Source: Mariannaea sp. PMI_226 (taxonomy: Eukaryota; Ascomycota; Sordariomycetes; Hypocreales; Nectriaceae). Taken from it: a DNA stretch of 64,000 bases. The DNA lies in NCBI GenBank assembly GCA_024336345.1, contig JANFOG010000006.1:248001-312000 (forward strand), written 5' to 3'. The translations under genes and the position numbers were made by a program. Positions 32,615 to 44,952 of the stretch are shown here, piece by piece (positions within the stretch are counted from its first letter, which is position 1; every line of letters starts with the position of its first letter). A model generated the notes under the pieces. It was given only the letters and a program-made list of their open reading frames with translations. It was not told where the DNA came from and ran no database searches.

Positions 32615-35600
32615 AGCCATAGTCTCAGGTCTCCCTAGACTATTAGAGGCCTGGCCACTCATCAACCGCTCTATATCTCATCAGGGGTCTCAACATGATT
32701 GCGGCCTGGTTTTGCACACTATGGTGTAAGCCCAACTTAAACCGAGGTATTGATCGCCGCGTTAGTCACAACACCACCTGACTGGCGTCTTGGTTTTCTT
32801 TTCCTGGTGATGGGCCCTGGAAGAAGAAGAGCTCATATTCCTCCTTGTTTTTTTTTAGCGGCCGGACCGGATGACAATTGAGATGAGGAGTTTTAAAAGG
32901 GTGTACTACTTGATCTTGTACTTTTTATTTTTTTTTACATGTTTCTGGGGGGTTCTCTTCTACTACCGGCTCCTTGCACTTTTTCAAGGCGACGCCGGCT
33001 GTTGATGCCCCCACCTCCGGGTTCAAGATTTCACAGTGTGCTTGTTGGCTTCTGTTTGCACCTTTTCGATCTGGGACATACAGGTTTGAATATTCAACGC
33101 GAGATCATGACGGAGCAGGGCGGGGGTACTCGGAAACCAGACTAGGTAAACGATCGGGTACGGGGTGAAAATCGGAGGCGGAGCGGGGAAAAAAGGATAT
33201 TCGGGCAACAGGGGAATGGGCGTGCGGATATGGTTTTAGAGAGAAAACGGCGTTGAGCAACTCTGACCCCCTCCCCCCCTTGGCGAAAAGGCGTGGTATT
33301 TTTTTTCTTTTTCCTTTTTCCTTTTACTGGCCCTTTTGGTGTTGAGAGAAGGTGGGGGTCAGGAAGCGATTTGATTTTCTCCCAATTCTTTTAGCATAGA
33401 CTATTGGCTTGCAGTATTACCTATTGGGCCTAGATTGGGTCGAGTCGAGGCAGGCAACGGTAGGGTTAACATATGAGGGATGGGAAATGTGGATGGATGG
33501 TAGGGGACTGGATTGGGAAGCCCTCACGGGTATTGTACGTTGCTCACGGGAACTTGGATGATGGTTTTGTGTAAAGATACAACTCATGTACGGACGGAAT
33601 GGATGTTACGAGATGCATGGAATAACTAATACTAAGAACTGCGAGTGTATGATTATGAGTTCCTGTTACAGAAAAAAATCAAATCTTTTTCGCGTTACCG
33701 GTCTTTATTTCGATATAGCTCATTGTCTCAAAGCTTCTAGGACAATAAAGGGACGATGACTTTTGATGCCACCCCACACGATCCTTCTCGGTAGATCTGC
33801 GAGAATGGGAAGATGGATGCGGCCCAACTATAGTTACCATACAATGCAGATCTTCTGTTGGAAGACGGTCTGGCCATCACCCGCTGGTGCATAGCCCCAG
33901 GGATGGATAGCATACAGTAGGTGGCAAGGAATAGTAAATCGTCATCGCCCGGGAGGGAGCGAAGCAACCTTGAACCTAGGTAGCCAGCCTCCCGCGGGCG
34001 CAGGACTAGATAGAGTGAGGGGCTCCAGATACAGGGAGCAGGGGTTTACGGTTGAAAAAAAAAAGACCCAAAGTGAAGAGGAAGAGAGGTCAAAGGGGAT
34101 TTTCGGAAAAGGGAAGCATCATGCGTGTGCGCGGTGTGGTAGGCCAGCGCATCCACATCGTCTTCTGCATCATGGGTGCAGGTGGTTTTCCGTTCCCCAG
34201 CCTCCGATTTTGATGACAGGATGGAACATTTGCATCCGCGAGAGAGGGGAATCATGTTATCACCAAATGTTTACCTTGGGCTCATGATCTCTGACAGGGG
34301 AGAAGGGCAATCCTCTACCCCCCTTTTCCTCTTCCACCCTCCCCCTCTGCTCCTCTATCATCAGTCCGTGACTAACACTTTGCACCCATTTTCTTGACGA
34401 TGAGACCTTCCACACCTCCATCAAACTACGAGCTTTCTTTTTTTGGGAGGGGGAGGGGCGTCTTAATTCCTGCATGCTACCAACTGCTACTGCAATGCTG
34501 CAGATGGAGGTTAGGAGAGAGGGGGGCACTCAAGCCTTGAGTCTACAAGGACCAGCAAAAGCTGAGACGAAGTGCCGTACTCCGTCGGGTTTCGGGGAAA
34601 TCATGGACAGTTTGTTGGTTTTGGATAAAAAGAAAAGAAAAAATGTTTCTTTTCTTTTTTTTGTTTTGCATTATGCCCATTTCTATGAGGTATCGTAGAG
34701 GATTGCTGGGGACTTTGAACTGTACCACTACGGAATGTTACACCGGGACCGATCTCAGCTCGTGCATAGGCAGTCTACACACTTTGGGGCTGTGCTTAAT
34801 TTTGCTCGTAAACAGAAGAAGAATCAACTTGAAAGTTTAGAGAATCAGTAGACCTGTCAAAGAAACCGCCTCAGGATTATGTTCCTCTGGTAGGCAAGGG
34901 AAGGCCCTTACTATGACGGGTGCCCAAGTGTCGCCACCGGATGGGAGTTGAAAATCTGCCAGCCTTACTATGTGCCCTGTGATACCCTCCATCAAACCTG
35001 TTTTCCCCGTTTGATGCTTTTATTCCGAGTTCCTCTGTTACATGTTACCGGATATGCCCGCGTCAATTCCCTTAGCCCCTCCCCCCCTTGCTGGGGGATG
35101 AAAGGAAGAGGGTAGACGATGAAGTCTAGTTAAGGAGATAATCGACCCCTGTTCCAACTTGATTTAATGCCTAAAAGGTGTCTTTGCCATTTAGTTAGAG
35201 GCATGAGGATGAGGAGAAGGAGAAGAAGGGAAAAAACCAGAGCACTAGCTTCACGGAGTTGGTTGGCTGTAGAACTAGCTACAGCACGACACCCATCCCG
35301 ACATCCAGACATCCCTACCAAGTAGTTTACCTGGTACGTACCTGCCAGTATTCCTCAAGGGCGAAAACAAAAATAGCAGCATGTCCTTTTCCCACACAGG
35401 TATAGCTTTGATGTCTGAGGGGAGGGAGAGACGGGGGGGGGGGGGGGCGGGAGGGGGGGCTGCTAGCTGCTAAGTTAGTGCTTGGAGCCAAGCGCCGTTG
35501 TGACGGACCAGATTTAATTTAGTGCCTTTCTTGAGGCTAGATGGAAGTACATAGTACGTACAGTGCAGTACTACTACTGGAAGTACAGGGCCTTGATCAC

Positions 35601-38600
35601 TTTTGCCCTGAACTCCGTTCTCCGCGCAGATGACTTCGTGCTATGTACCCAAAGCTGGTTGCGTTACAAAGGATAGCGTACCCTTCTGCCTCCCCCCGGT
35701 CCTAGATACCCTCGTGAGCTACTGTCTGGCGTATTCCCTCTGCAAGAAGAAGGAGAAATACCCAGAAAGGATAGGTAAATTTTTTACTCTGTAGCCCCCG
35801 TCAAAAGTGCAATGCATATACAGTATGGAAGCAGGCGGAGGAGGGCTTGGTATTACGCGTACAAACCTTCCTCCCGTCCGCCCTGTTGTTTCATCCAAGC
35901 CGATTTGATTAGGCAGTGCTACAACATAATATACCTAAAAGAAGGTACCTGGACACAATATCCCAGGAGGTCAGAAGTCATTGTACCACACAAGGTTGTG
36001 GGTGTTGACAGGGGAGAAAGTCATAACGGGTAAATTACATCTCGTCACGAATCATGCAAGTGCCTACTGACTACTACTACACGGCTAAATCCCTACAATC
36101 TGGGGTTTCATCTTTTGGTGCCGTGACACAAGTGACCAACTCGGAAGAAATGACAACAAAAATGCTTTAAGTACAATTATTGTGTATTTCTGTTCTGGGT
36201 GGTATGTACAGGAACCGTGCATTCACACGGTACAGCTATGTTTCTCTTTGGACCACCTTGAGTGAGCTTGTCGGGAATAGCAACAAGGGGAGAGAGCGCG
36301 CCCAGGTTTAATGTGTCAGTAACATTTATGTAAAATTAGTTCTCATGGATTGATTGTCTATTATACTATGTAGTTGTACTCACGAATTGCCCCTTTCGTA
36401 TCGCCCCGAGGGAGAGGTGCCTGATCTCCACCGATTTGTTGTTGCAGTTCCAGGTTCTCACAGATCAGAGAGCACGGGGTTGACCAGTTGAGAACGGCAA
36501 CATCCACATTAGGTACCCTACTTTGCCTACTTACTTTACTTAGGATGACGAGAGACAACTATAACCCTAGTAGCTCTGCTGGCATGGGTTGTGCTCTGGG
36601 GAAGAAGGGCTTATTTACCCCCCGTGCACGGGGTAGACTACTGGCTACGAACATACGTGTGTACATACATATATAGTAACTACCTTACATGGGAGAAGGA
36701 CAACTGCTGGCCACAAGACAGCCCAGGCGCGGAAAAAGAGGGGGAAATTCACAATGGTCAGCGAGAGGCGAATGTTCGGTCAGACGACGGGACAGGCATA
36801 TGCTTGTATGTGTGGTCCTGATCCTGCGCGCGGAATTAACACACGGGACCCGGCATGACGTTTGTCATTGGGTTTGGCACTTGAGGTTGGACAGAGAGGG
36901 GACAGATCTTGCATGTTTCCGAGTTGCTAATTAGTGCATATTTACTCGACTTACCGACCTAGCTGTGTAATTTGTATGGCTGACGTCTGCTTGTCTCACC
37001 TAGGTAGATACCGAGCGCCTCGATAGTCGGTCGGCCCGGCGTACTGTAGTTATATGTAGCTTGATATAGCTGCGGACCTATCTGCATTGGGCCTTTCTGG
37101 CATAGCAGCTTTTGCTTCCCACATTCTGCTTACCGCTACTGCGCTCTATCAACCTGTGCCACCGCCTTACGTCTATTGCAGACCAACTGCGAAATCAACT
37201 AAGGTGCAATATGAGACGTCGAAACGGCATTGTCCCCCCTTGTCACCTGTCTAGACATTTGACACACAACCCGTAAGTTTGTCTCGAAATCCTCACCGTA
37301 AGATGTGCGGTCTTGGGTATAGTAACAGCCCCCCGGTTGCCAAAGAAGGGGCCCCAAAAAAAATTGGGTTGGAGAGAAAGGAAAATTACTAAGAAAATGA
37401 AGAGAAAAAAAAAACTTGATCACGGCAGCGAAGCATCTGGGGGAAAGTGCGGTGAGGTTAGGTCTTACCGACTTCTTGTTTTGGCGCTGAGATGGCTGTG
37501 AGCTTCAGAGTGCAGGAACAACAAAGCCTATTGCACGCCACAGGCTCAGTACAGCACCTGCCTTAGACTACGTTGCCAACCCTAATTGGTTTCCAAATTC
37601 AACATCAACTTCAACACACAATGCACAAAACACACAACACACGACATCCAACTTATAAACGACGAGACAGAATTTATCGTATCAGTTCTATTTGCTACGA
37701 AACCAACGCCTTCTCTCCAATTCCTTTCGTGTTACGCCAAGTGCTAACTAACCCCTTCTAACCCCCCCCCCCCCTGGGCAACTGATCGACTCTGCTATAT
37801 AGCGACTAACCTATAGTACTACGTAGCTGCATCGTCACGCCCAACAAGCTAGCTGAGCAACCCACCCCCGATCCTCCTCGTCCATGTTTTTTTTTTTTTA
37901 ATTAACCAAGACGAAACCCCCCTGAACCCAATCAAACCCAACGGTCAACAGGCGGTTCGGGTATTACTGCCCAATCGACAGGCATTGCTTCCAATCATAA
38001 CTCCCAATTTCAAAGTTTAGTTGCAAGTCAAGGTATGGGGGTCGATGGATGTAGGCAATGAAGCCGGCGATCACGTTGCTCCCCATCGATGCGACGCTGC
38101 GCAAGTGCGGCTGACGACATGGCAACATCGCAAGTCTGCTGCTTTCCCGCGCCACGGCAAGACGGCTTGGATGGCCGGTGACAAGAAAAGACAAAACGGA
38201 GCCTAGTGATACTCCCCCCCTCAAAGACTAGGCCGTCCAGCTGCGCCATCATCATCATAATCATGAGATCTTGTCTTTCATGGCCGGGTTCTTCCACTGA
38301 TCGACATCGCGCTTGTTGATTGATGCATCACATCGGGCATCAACCTCAACCAACCATCAAGACAGACTTGAGGCGGATGGGTTCTAGCCCTGGCCCTGGC
38401 TGCCTGAGTATCCCCCATGTCGAGCTGGAGAAAGTACTAGGTACTGTAGCATTAACTTCCGTCTTGACTCCCCTCCCACGCCTCTTTTGCTTTTTATTTC
38501 CTCTTTGCCCCCTGGATTACTCTCGGTGATCCCCTTTGTCCCCATTGTTTGAAAATCCTTCTCTTCAAGACCCAGATACAACGAGAAGCAGCTGCCCAAT

Positions 38601-41600
38601 CGGTCCCCTGCAGCTGATCATGAGGTCTCAGCCTCACTCCTAGTCCTTCGTACCCTCGTCTCTGCCTTTTAAGCTACGCCAGCCACAAGTGATGGCGTAC
38701 AGAGAAGGCGGAATTAAACGAAGACCATCAGTATATTTGATTCGCGTTGTCAAGCGGTATTGACAAGATTGGCCGCAGCAGTAGTGCGCGGGGCTATATC
38801 TCAAGAAAATCCCGGCAGAGTGGGCGTCGGTAACCAATGAGCGATTGGATAGGAGGTGTACTCCATATTCCGTTTGCTATCCCATTTTTCTTTTTTCTTT
38901 GCTTCTCTTTCTTTCTCTCTCCCCCGCTCTCTGCTTATTCCCTTTCAGCTTGCTAATGTAATTTGAAAAAAAAAAAAAAAAATTTGTCTGAGACGCCGAC
39001 CAATATACCCCTACGTTGGTAAAATCCTGCACTTATGCCCAAGATCTTCAACACCTACTATAGGGATACACTCCTCACCACATGGACTTACAACCTGACA
39101 CACACACCCATTCAGCCAGGTACGAAGTATGCCCCTCTGTCGGGTTTTCTGGTACCGTAGATCTTGGTGGCTTTCCGTACCAAACTATTCCGGAAATCCT
39201 TGCTTCAATTCGCTTAACTAGCCAGTCCCAAGAGGCCGGGTAAGCGAAGGCAGCCTTCCAAGGGTCCAAATATGACAGGTCACGCTGAAACTAAAGCCAC
39301 ACCCCCTACGAGATATAGCTGAAAGGTACTATGAACTGAAAGAACAGGAGAGACAGGTTCAAGGTCAGCCAGCTCAGTCATATTATCGCCGAAACCTGAC
39401 CGCTGGAAAGTGTCATCTTCGGCAAATGATAGTAATGTGTGCCATCTTGGCCAGCAAAAACTGAGACATTCTACGCCTTACGGGAATCAAGCAATGGAAA
39501 AAACTCAACGTTTTTGCTTTGTTTCCTACGTCTTGCCGGCACTCATTCGCCCTACTTCATGGATCGCTGTGATCTTCTTCCCCCCCACACCCCTTTGTTA
39601 CAGGGGTTGATTTCGTGCCGCGAGACACGCCGGGGAGGTTGCGAGTAACTGACTCGTGAGGCTTCCACATTGGGCCAGTGGGCAACACCATACCCAAACC
39701 ATTGGGAACCCGCATCGGAGCTCTCGGTTGCCTTACGGCCGATGTCCAGTGGGCTCTGTGGGGTGTTTCTCGGCTCCGGAACGGACGCAAGTGGAGCAAC
39801 AGCAGGCGGCGTATTTCGGCGCCTCGGAGCGGACCACATGCAAGAAAAGATCGCGAATCAGTTTGAAAGCGCAAAGCTGTTGGAAGACATTTCAGCTAAC
39901 CCAATATTTCAAAAGGTTTTAAAGACTAAGAAATCGGGCCCTTGGCGAGGAAACAGAGCTATTGAGGGTAGGCTTTTCTTTTTCTTGTCCCTTGTATGCT
40001 TCCCTAGCTGTGTCTTTTTTTGCTTTTTTTGTTTTTTCTTGCATGATAATCCTCTTTTTCATAGTCGAGGCTAACCTGAACATGATAGTGTTCCCCCCAC
40101 CCTACGACACGCACCAGTCTTAGTATTGCACTTGCTTTTGACCTAAGAAATATTTGCACTCTCGAGCTGGAGCTGGCATCAACTCCCGTGCCGCTCAAAG
40201 CCGGCGTGGCTGTGCCGCAGGCTCCTGAGATGGTCGCCGGGGCAAAATATACCTCCTTCGTGCATGCAGCACGGTATCCCACCCTCAATCTCTCAACCCT
40301 GTAGGGTTGCAGAGCCTATCGGGACTTTCTAAATGTCTCAGATTCCCTCCACCCTCTGCCATAGTCACTTTTTCCATCGTGACTACTCTGTACCAGGGCA
40401 GTGGATCGGTGTATGTCTCAGGAGGTACTTCGTGCTTTTCCGGTAACGTACGGGACATGTGTTCCGTGTCCTTGAGAGCTAATCCTCCGGCCCTGGCTAG
40501 GTCTTGCCTAGTCAAACATCGTGCGTTAGTCAAAATCAGTCCTTGGCCTATGGTTTCTCCGCTTTGATGTCTTATCATTTTCTTTTTTGTTTTTCTTTTT
40601 TGTATATCTCTATGGTGTAGTCGTATGAATGGAATCGCCCAGAGACTACATTTTGCACTTGCTAAGCATCGGTAAGGCGAGCGCATCGGTCCGGTTCAAG
40701 TCAAAGAACAAAAGTGAGGCTTGATCGACAAGCGGACACTAACAACTCTTGTTCCGGGTAGGCGGAACATATAAGTATCCACTCACACCAGACGGCACGG
40801 TAGCTCTAATGACTGGACAATATGGAGTAGGGCGACGGGATGCTGTGCGATGTGATCTGATGGCGTCCCGTGTTGCACTTAAGGTGGCGTTGGCGTTGAT
40901 TGCAGTGGGCATGTTCTGCGTATTCACACTTGACATGGGAGGCCTTGCCTGTCACCTGGTGTCCCAACACAGTAGTGATTGACATGAAAATAGTAACACA
41001 CCACGGATTACATCATCCAACTGATAGCTCAATATCACAAAGTCAGCTTTGTAAGGCGGCTTCGTCAGCCTCGTATCATGATGTAAGGCTGACGAACCTG
41101 ATCATAGGATGTATGGGATGCAGTTAATGAGCAAAGTCAGCATGTCATCGGGATTTAAATTGTCTGATAATGGGGAAAAAAACTTTCAGCCAAGAAAAAA
41201 AAGGAAAGGGTTAGATCGTTCATTATTGCATCTTCAAATGAGTGGTTCAGAGCCCTTTGTTGCTAGTTCTCACGAAAGCTTCAAGATACTCGAGAGGCTC
41301 TTGTTATTGGTCAGGCACAGGCACAGGCACAGTTGAAGTTAAAGCGGTCGTCGTATCCATCTGCGAGCCTTTGAAGCAGCTGAATAGAGTACAATTGGTC
41401 ATACTGCATTCACCACTCCGCCTCATATTTGCGAGTATGTTGCCACATCCCGGTTCCTTTGAATGGGGGCGCTGTGCGCCGTATTCATGAAATTATGCTA
41501 TGATGGTACTTGCTGGAATACGTCCAGAATTGGCTGCTCTATATTTTCAGGAGACAACTATCTTCAATACTCGAGGCAGAGACAAGGCTGCATCCCTCAT

Positions 41601-42476
41601 CGGTTGAGCTGGTCCAATGGGCAATCCAAAATGACCAAAATAGCACGTGGATGGGGCTTACGGTGTCGTTCTATCAGACGAAGGGATGTCACACATCACT
41701 TCGTATAGTTCTCACATTGTAGGTCATTAAGGATGGACAAGGAAGACGTAGGATGGTAGTACCTTGGACAAAGAGAAGTTGTAGTTCGAAACGTCGTTGT
41801 GAACGGACAGACTCATGCGTCGGCTTACTCCAGTACTCATGATAGTCCAGGGTAGCTACAGTGACTCTCAGCGTACTATAAATCATGCTTCTTGAGTCAC
41901 CTTTCGAATTGTAGGTACGAGCTAGATTACCGAGCGTTATAAATGTGATTGGTGTCTGCAGCTGGCGTAGGTCTAGGGTAAGTCAATATGGGACATGTTT
42001 TTTTTCTCACAATAGGACGACAATATGTCAGGCTCAGCATCTCCAGTTTTAGTGTATAGACAAAGCGAATTTGAAGTCTTCTTTTTGTAATTGGGATCTG
42101 CTATAGGTTTGGTTTTCCCCTTTCCAATTGTTCGTGGCCAAAAATCTCTGCCGCCGGAAATTGAGAAAAAATGTCAGGCCACCAAAAGAAAACCTCAATT
42201 TGTGTCAACGGTTGTAGGTCAGGTAATTGAAAGTAGGAGGTCTGGGAAACGTGGTTGAACGGCAACATATTCCCGTCGCCGAACGTGAAAACAAAAACAA
42301 AAAAAGATAAAAAACCTCATAATCATGATTTCTGCTCAAAATTCGCTTAATGTTTGTTTAGCATGCCAGTGCTGGTCCTCCTCATCAATCATGCCGGTGC
42401 ACCCCTTCTCAAAAGACGCCAAGTTTGTATCCCGCCCCAATTTCGTGAAGCATTGTTTTCATTCTTGGTTGTAGAG
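32615..42476. other. Very long intergenic region (9.9 kb), no gene recognised
   Basis: Between the Gln/Ser-rich gene and calcineurin B no conserved coding sequence was found on either strand. The longest open frame is 134 codons (39670-40074). The first kilobase is probably the 3' region of the gene before it. Other landmarks are many homopolymers (T-runs at 32929-32937 and 33301-33306, C-runs near 37763), a G-rich tract at 35419-35459, two ACCTAGGT palindromes and a GGCACA triplet at 41317-41331. A frame pair at 40739-40982 shows codon-like texture on both strands, but no family was recognised. I cannot exclude non-coding RNAs or fast-evolving genes with many introns. Confidence 0.5.
35419..35459 (+). 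repeat. G-rich tract with G15 run (potential G-quadruplex)
   Basis: Within 41 bp there are four or more G-tracts of three or longer, including 15 consecutive G (35433-35447) and seven G (35453-35459). The local sequence satisfies the simple G3+N1-7 quadruplex rule several times over. Confidence 0.9.
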
Positions 42477-43412
42477 TTAGAATTGATCTATACCAGGTTG
42501 GTTAGCCTGCACTGCTTTTCGTTGATTGTACTGATTGAACATGGTACAGAGTCCTGGGGATGACATAGAATGCCCTTCCAATAGACCGCATCATAGATAG
42601 AAGCGAAAGCGGAGTATACGCACCAAGAGTCATGCTCATGCTGACATCTGTGTTCTCGACCATCTTAGTGAACTCTTCGAAGCTGATCTTGCCGTCATTG
42701 TCCAGGTCGGCCTCCATGATGGTCTTGTCGACAATCTGCTGCAGCTGCTGGTCCTTCAGGTTGCTGCCAACCATCATCTTGAGGACGATGAACAGCTCTC
42801 CGTTGCTGATGTAGCCATCACGGTCGATGTCATACACCTTGAAGGCAAACTGGAGCTTCTGCTCCTTGTTACCCTTGGCACTGAAGGCACTCAGGCCCGC
42901 CACGAATTCTTGGAAATCGACGTCACCACCACCATCCTCGTCAAAGATGGCAATCATTCTAGCAGAGAGTTGCCTCGATTAGTTGAATGTGTGCTGTGGA
43001 AAAAGGGGGAGAATGGGGGAGGGTATGGTAAGGCGAACCGTGTAGCGAGAGGGTTGGAGGAGATTTGAGGAAGGCTGAGGAACTCATCGCGCTCGATCGT
43101 GCCCGAGTTATCCTAGAGGATGACTTTTTGTTAGCAAAAATGTAGCTATTTGAGGATTTTTCTACAGATGTAGCCGTTCCCCGCCAGTTTGCAGGCTCCA
43201 GGCTGACAGGCAAACGACGATAGAAAGGGGGTGTGCGCACCTTGTCCAGCTTCATAAATCGCTTTCGCAAGCGGTCAACTTCCTCGCGGTCGACTATAAT
43301 GTCTCAGAAACGGCAACGACAGACGGGATTGTTTCGGGCAAAGGAGGGGGGTCTACTTACAGTTGGACCCCTGGACAATATTGTCCAGAACTGCGCTGGT
43401 GGTGTTGCCCAT
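42477..43412 (-). CDS. CNB1: Calcineurin regulatory subunit B
   Basis: Exons 43361-43412, 43241-43293, 43039-43112, 42624-42958 and 42477-42487 give exactly 174 aa, the usual fungal length. The N-terminus MGNTTSAV is a classical N-myristoylation site. Four EF-hand loops are present: [12 protein letters not shown] (split by intron 2), [24 protein letters not shown] and [12 protein letters not shown]. The last exon is only 11 nt and supplies the conserved end TLDQF. Without it the frame would run into intron sequence. CnB activates the calcineurin A phosphatase in response to Ca2+/calmodulin. It controls Crz1-type transcription factors, cell-wall stress responses and hyphal growth. One donor is GTTCGC, which is atypical but keeps phase. 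The gene is divergent from EPL1. Confidence 0.98.
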
Positions 43413-44952
43413 GGCGTGCGACGGTGATTGGCGAACTCAGGAGGAATCAAAACCAAAGTATTAATTCGAGTGTATGATGGGACTAGGATGTCCTCTCGTT
43501 GCGTATTTGTGGCGAAAGGAGCTTGGAGGGGACAAAGGTGGTGGTGGGTTGGAGGCCTTTTCGCTTCGGGAGGCTCGAGGGTCGTGATAAGGCTGAAGTT
43601 CGTTGTCCGTCCCGCCTCATCAGCTATCTCAGCTATGGTTGGCTTGATTATCAAAGGGGGGGGGAGGGTTAAAGGCAGCAAGGACTTCATTAGGAGCAGA
43701 GGGGTAATAACGGAGCTCTAAAGATGACGAAACGGGGCCCGGTGTCTAACGGAGGTTGAGAGCACGTGCACAAATAACGGTTCAAACAGATGCTGATTCG
43801 GTATAGTTCAAGTGATGACATAAGAGGGGAAACTGAACCGTCAGGATTACGGAGGAGCCTCCAAGAAGCTTGTGGCTAAACGGTGCGTCAAAGTCAGACG
43901 CAATCATCTTGATTTTTCATTTGCAAATCTGCAACTCGAAGCCGGCTTTGAAGGTGACGATTGTCAGGAATAGAAAATCCCACCTTGCGATAAATAATAC
44001 TATATAAAGCTTGTTCATTGTGGCTGTGCTGAATGCAGAGATGAGGAGAGTAACAGAGCAGGGAATTATATACCTGAGGCACAAGAGGTACTCCATACAT
44101 GAAGTAGGTACCTCTAAAGTCAAGGTAGGTAAAATCATAACAACTTTCGGAATCGGTATTTCTACTATCCCGATAAAAAAGGCTCCCCATTGAGCCTCTC
44201 CTTTCAAGGGTACTTTGGGTACCTACCAAGGCAGGTTACCTGGCAGCTTCGGCCAATGTTATTGCTCCAACAAAAACGCGACGCTCCACAAATGTTTTTC
44301 AAGTTGTCGGCGTCATTGAACCCCGCTAAAAGTTACTGCTTGACCAGTAAAGCTTAGAGGGGGGAGGGCCGGTTTAGGCCTAATCAGGCCGGTGCTACAG
44401 GCTTCCTTCACTGAGTCGTGCAGTGCTTCACCTGCACTGGGGAAGGGAAATAAAAGTCGTGGTACTTGCCTTTCTGCATGATTTTGGAGGGGGAGAAAGT
44501 ATCTCCTTCCTGTGCAAGCTCTCTCAACCAAAGTTAGGCAGTCCTGGGCAAGGCCCCCCCCCCCCGGAAAAAAAAAGGAGACACTGGTCCAAGCGCCGTA
44601 GGTACCACTTCCGCAAAGATTTGCCTGCGAGTGACCTTTGCGCCAGCACGGGTCATCTCCGAGGGTCAACCTTCAGTGGCATTTTCCGGATCTGTACCGT
44701 TTGCTCACGCAGCGTGCAGCACTTCTCCTCCACGCCCTTGCAAACCCAGGCGAAAAATCTTCGCGCGGCAAAACAAACCCCAACGTCACCCCATCGAGCC
44801 CGACCACGTTGCCATCGAAAAAGGGTCAACAACGACCCTTTTGTATCTCAAAAACACAAAAAACCAATTAAACGACCACTCTTTTATGACTTGATCGATT
44901 TTTTCCGCGGGATTTCCGCCATTTTCGCCCTTCCTCTCCCCGGTCCTGCACC
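43413..44952. promoter_or_regulatory. Divergent promoter region CNB1 / EPL1
   Basis: This is 1.54 kb between start codons. Features include GGTACCT/AGGTAC-type repeats at about 44104-44238 and a C12 run followed by an A-run at 44557-44577. A CA/CT-rich EPL1 leader with TTCCGCGG follows near 44905. No conserved ORF was seen; the 226-codon frame at 44423-45103 is a composition artefact that overlaps EPL1 exon 1. Confidence 0.5.

Noticed and set aside
23092..42476. RIP-degraded transposon or biosynthetic cluster in the gene-poor interval
   Set aside because: No AT-rich C-to-T decay pattern, terminal repeats, transposase or reverse-transcriptase motifs, and no synthase domains were visible.
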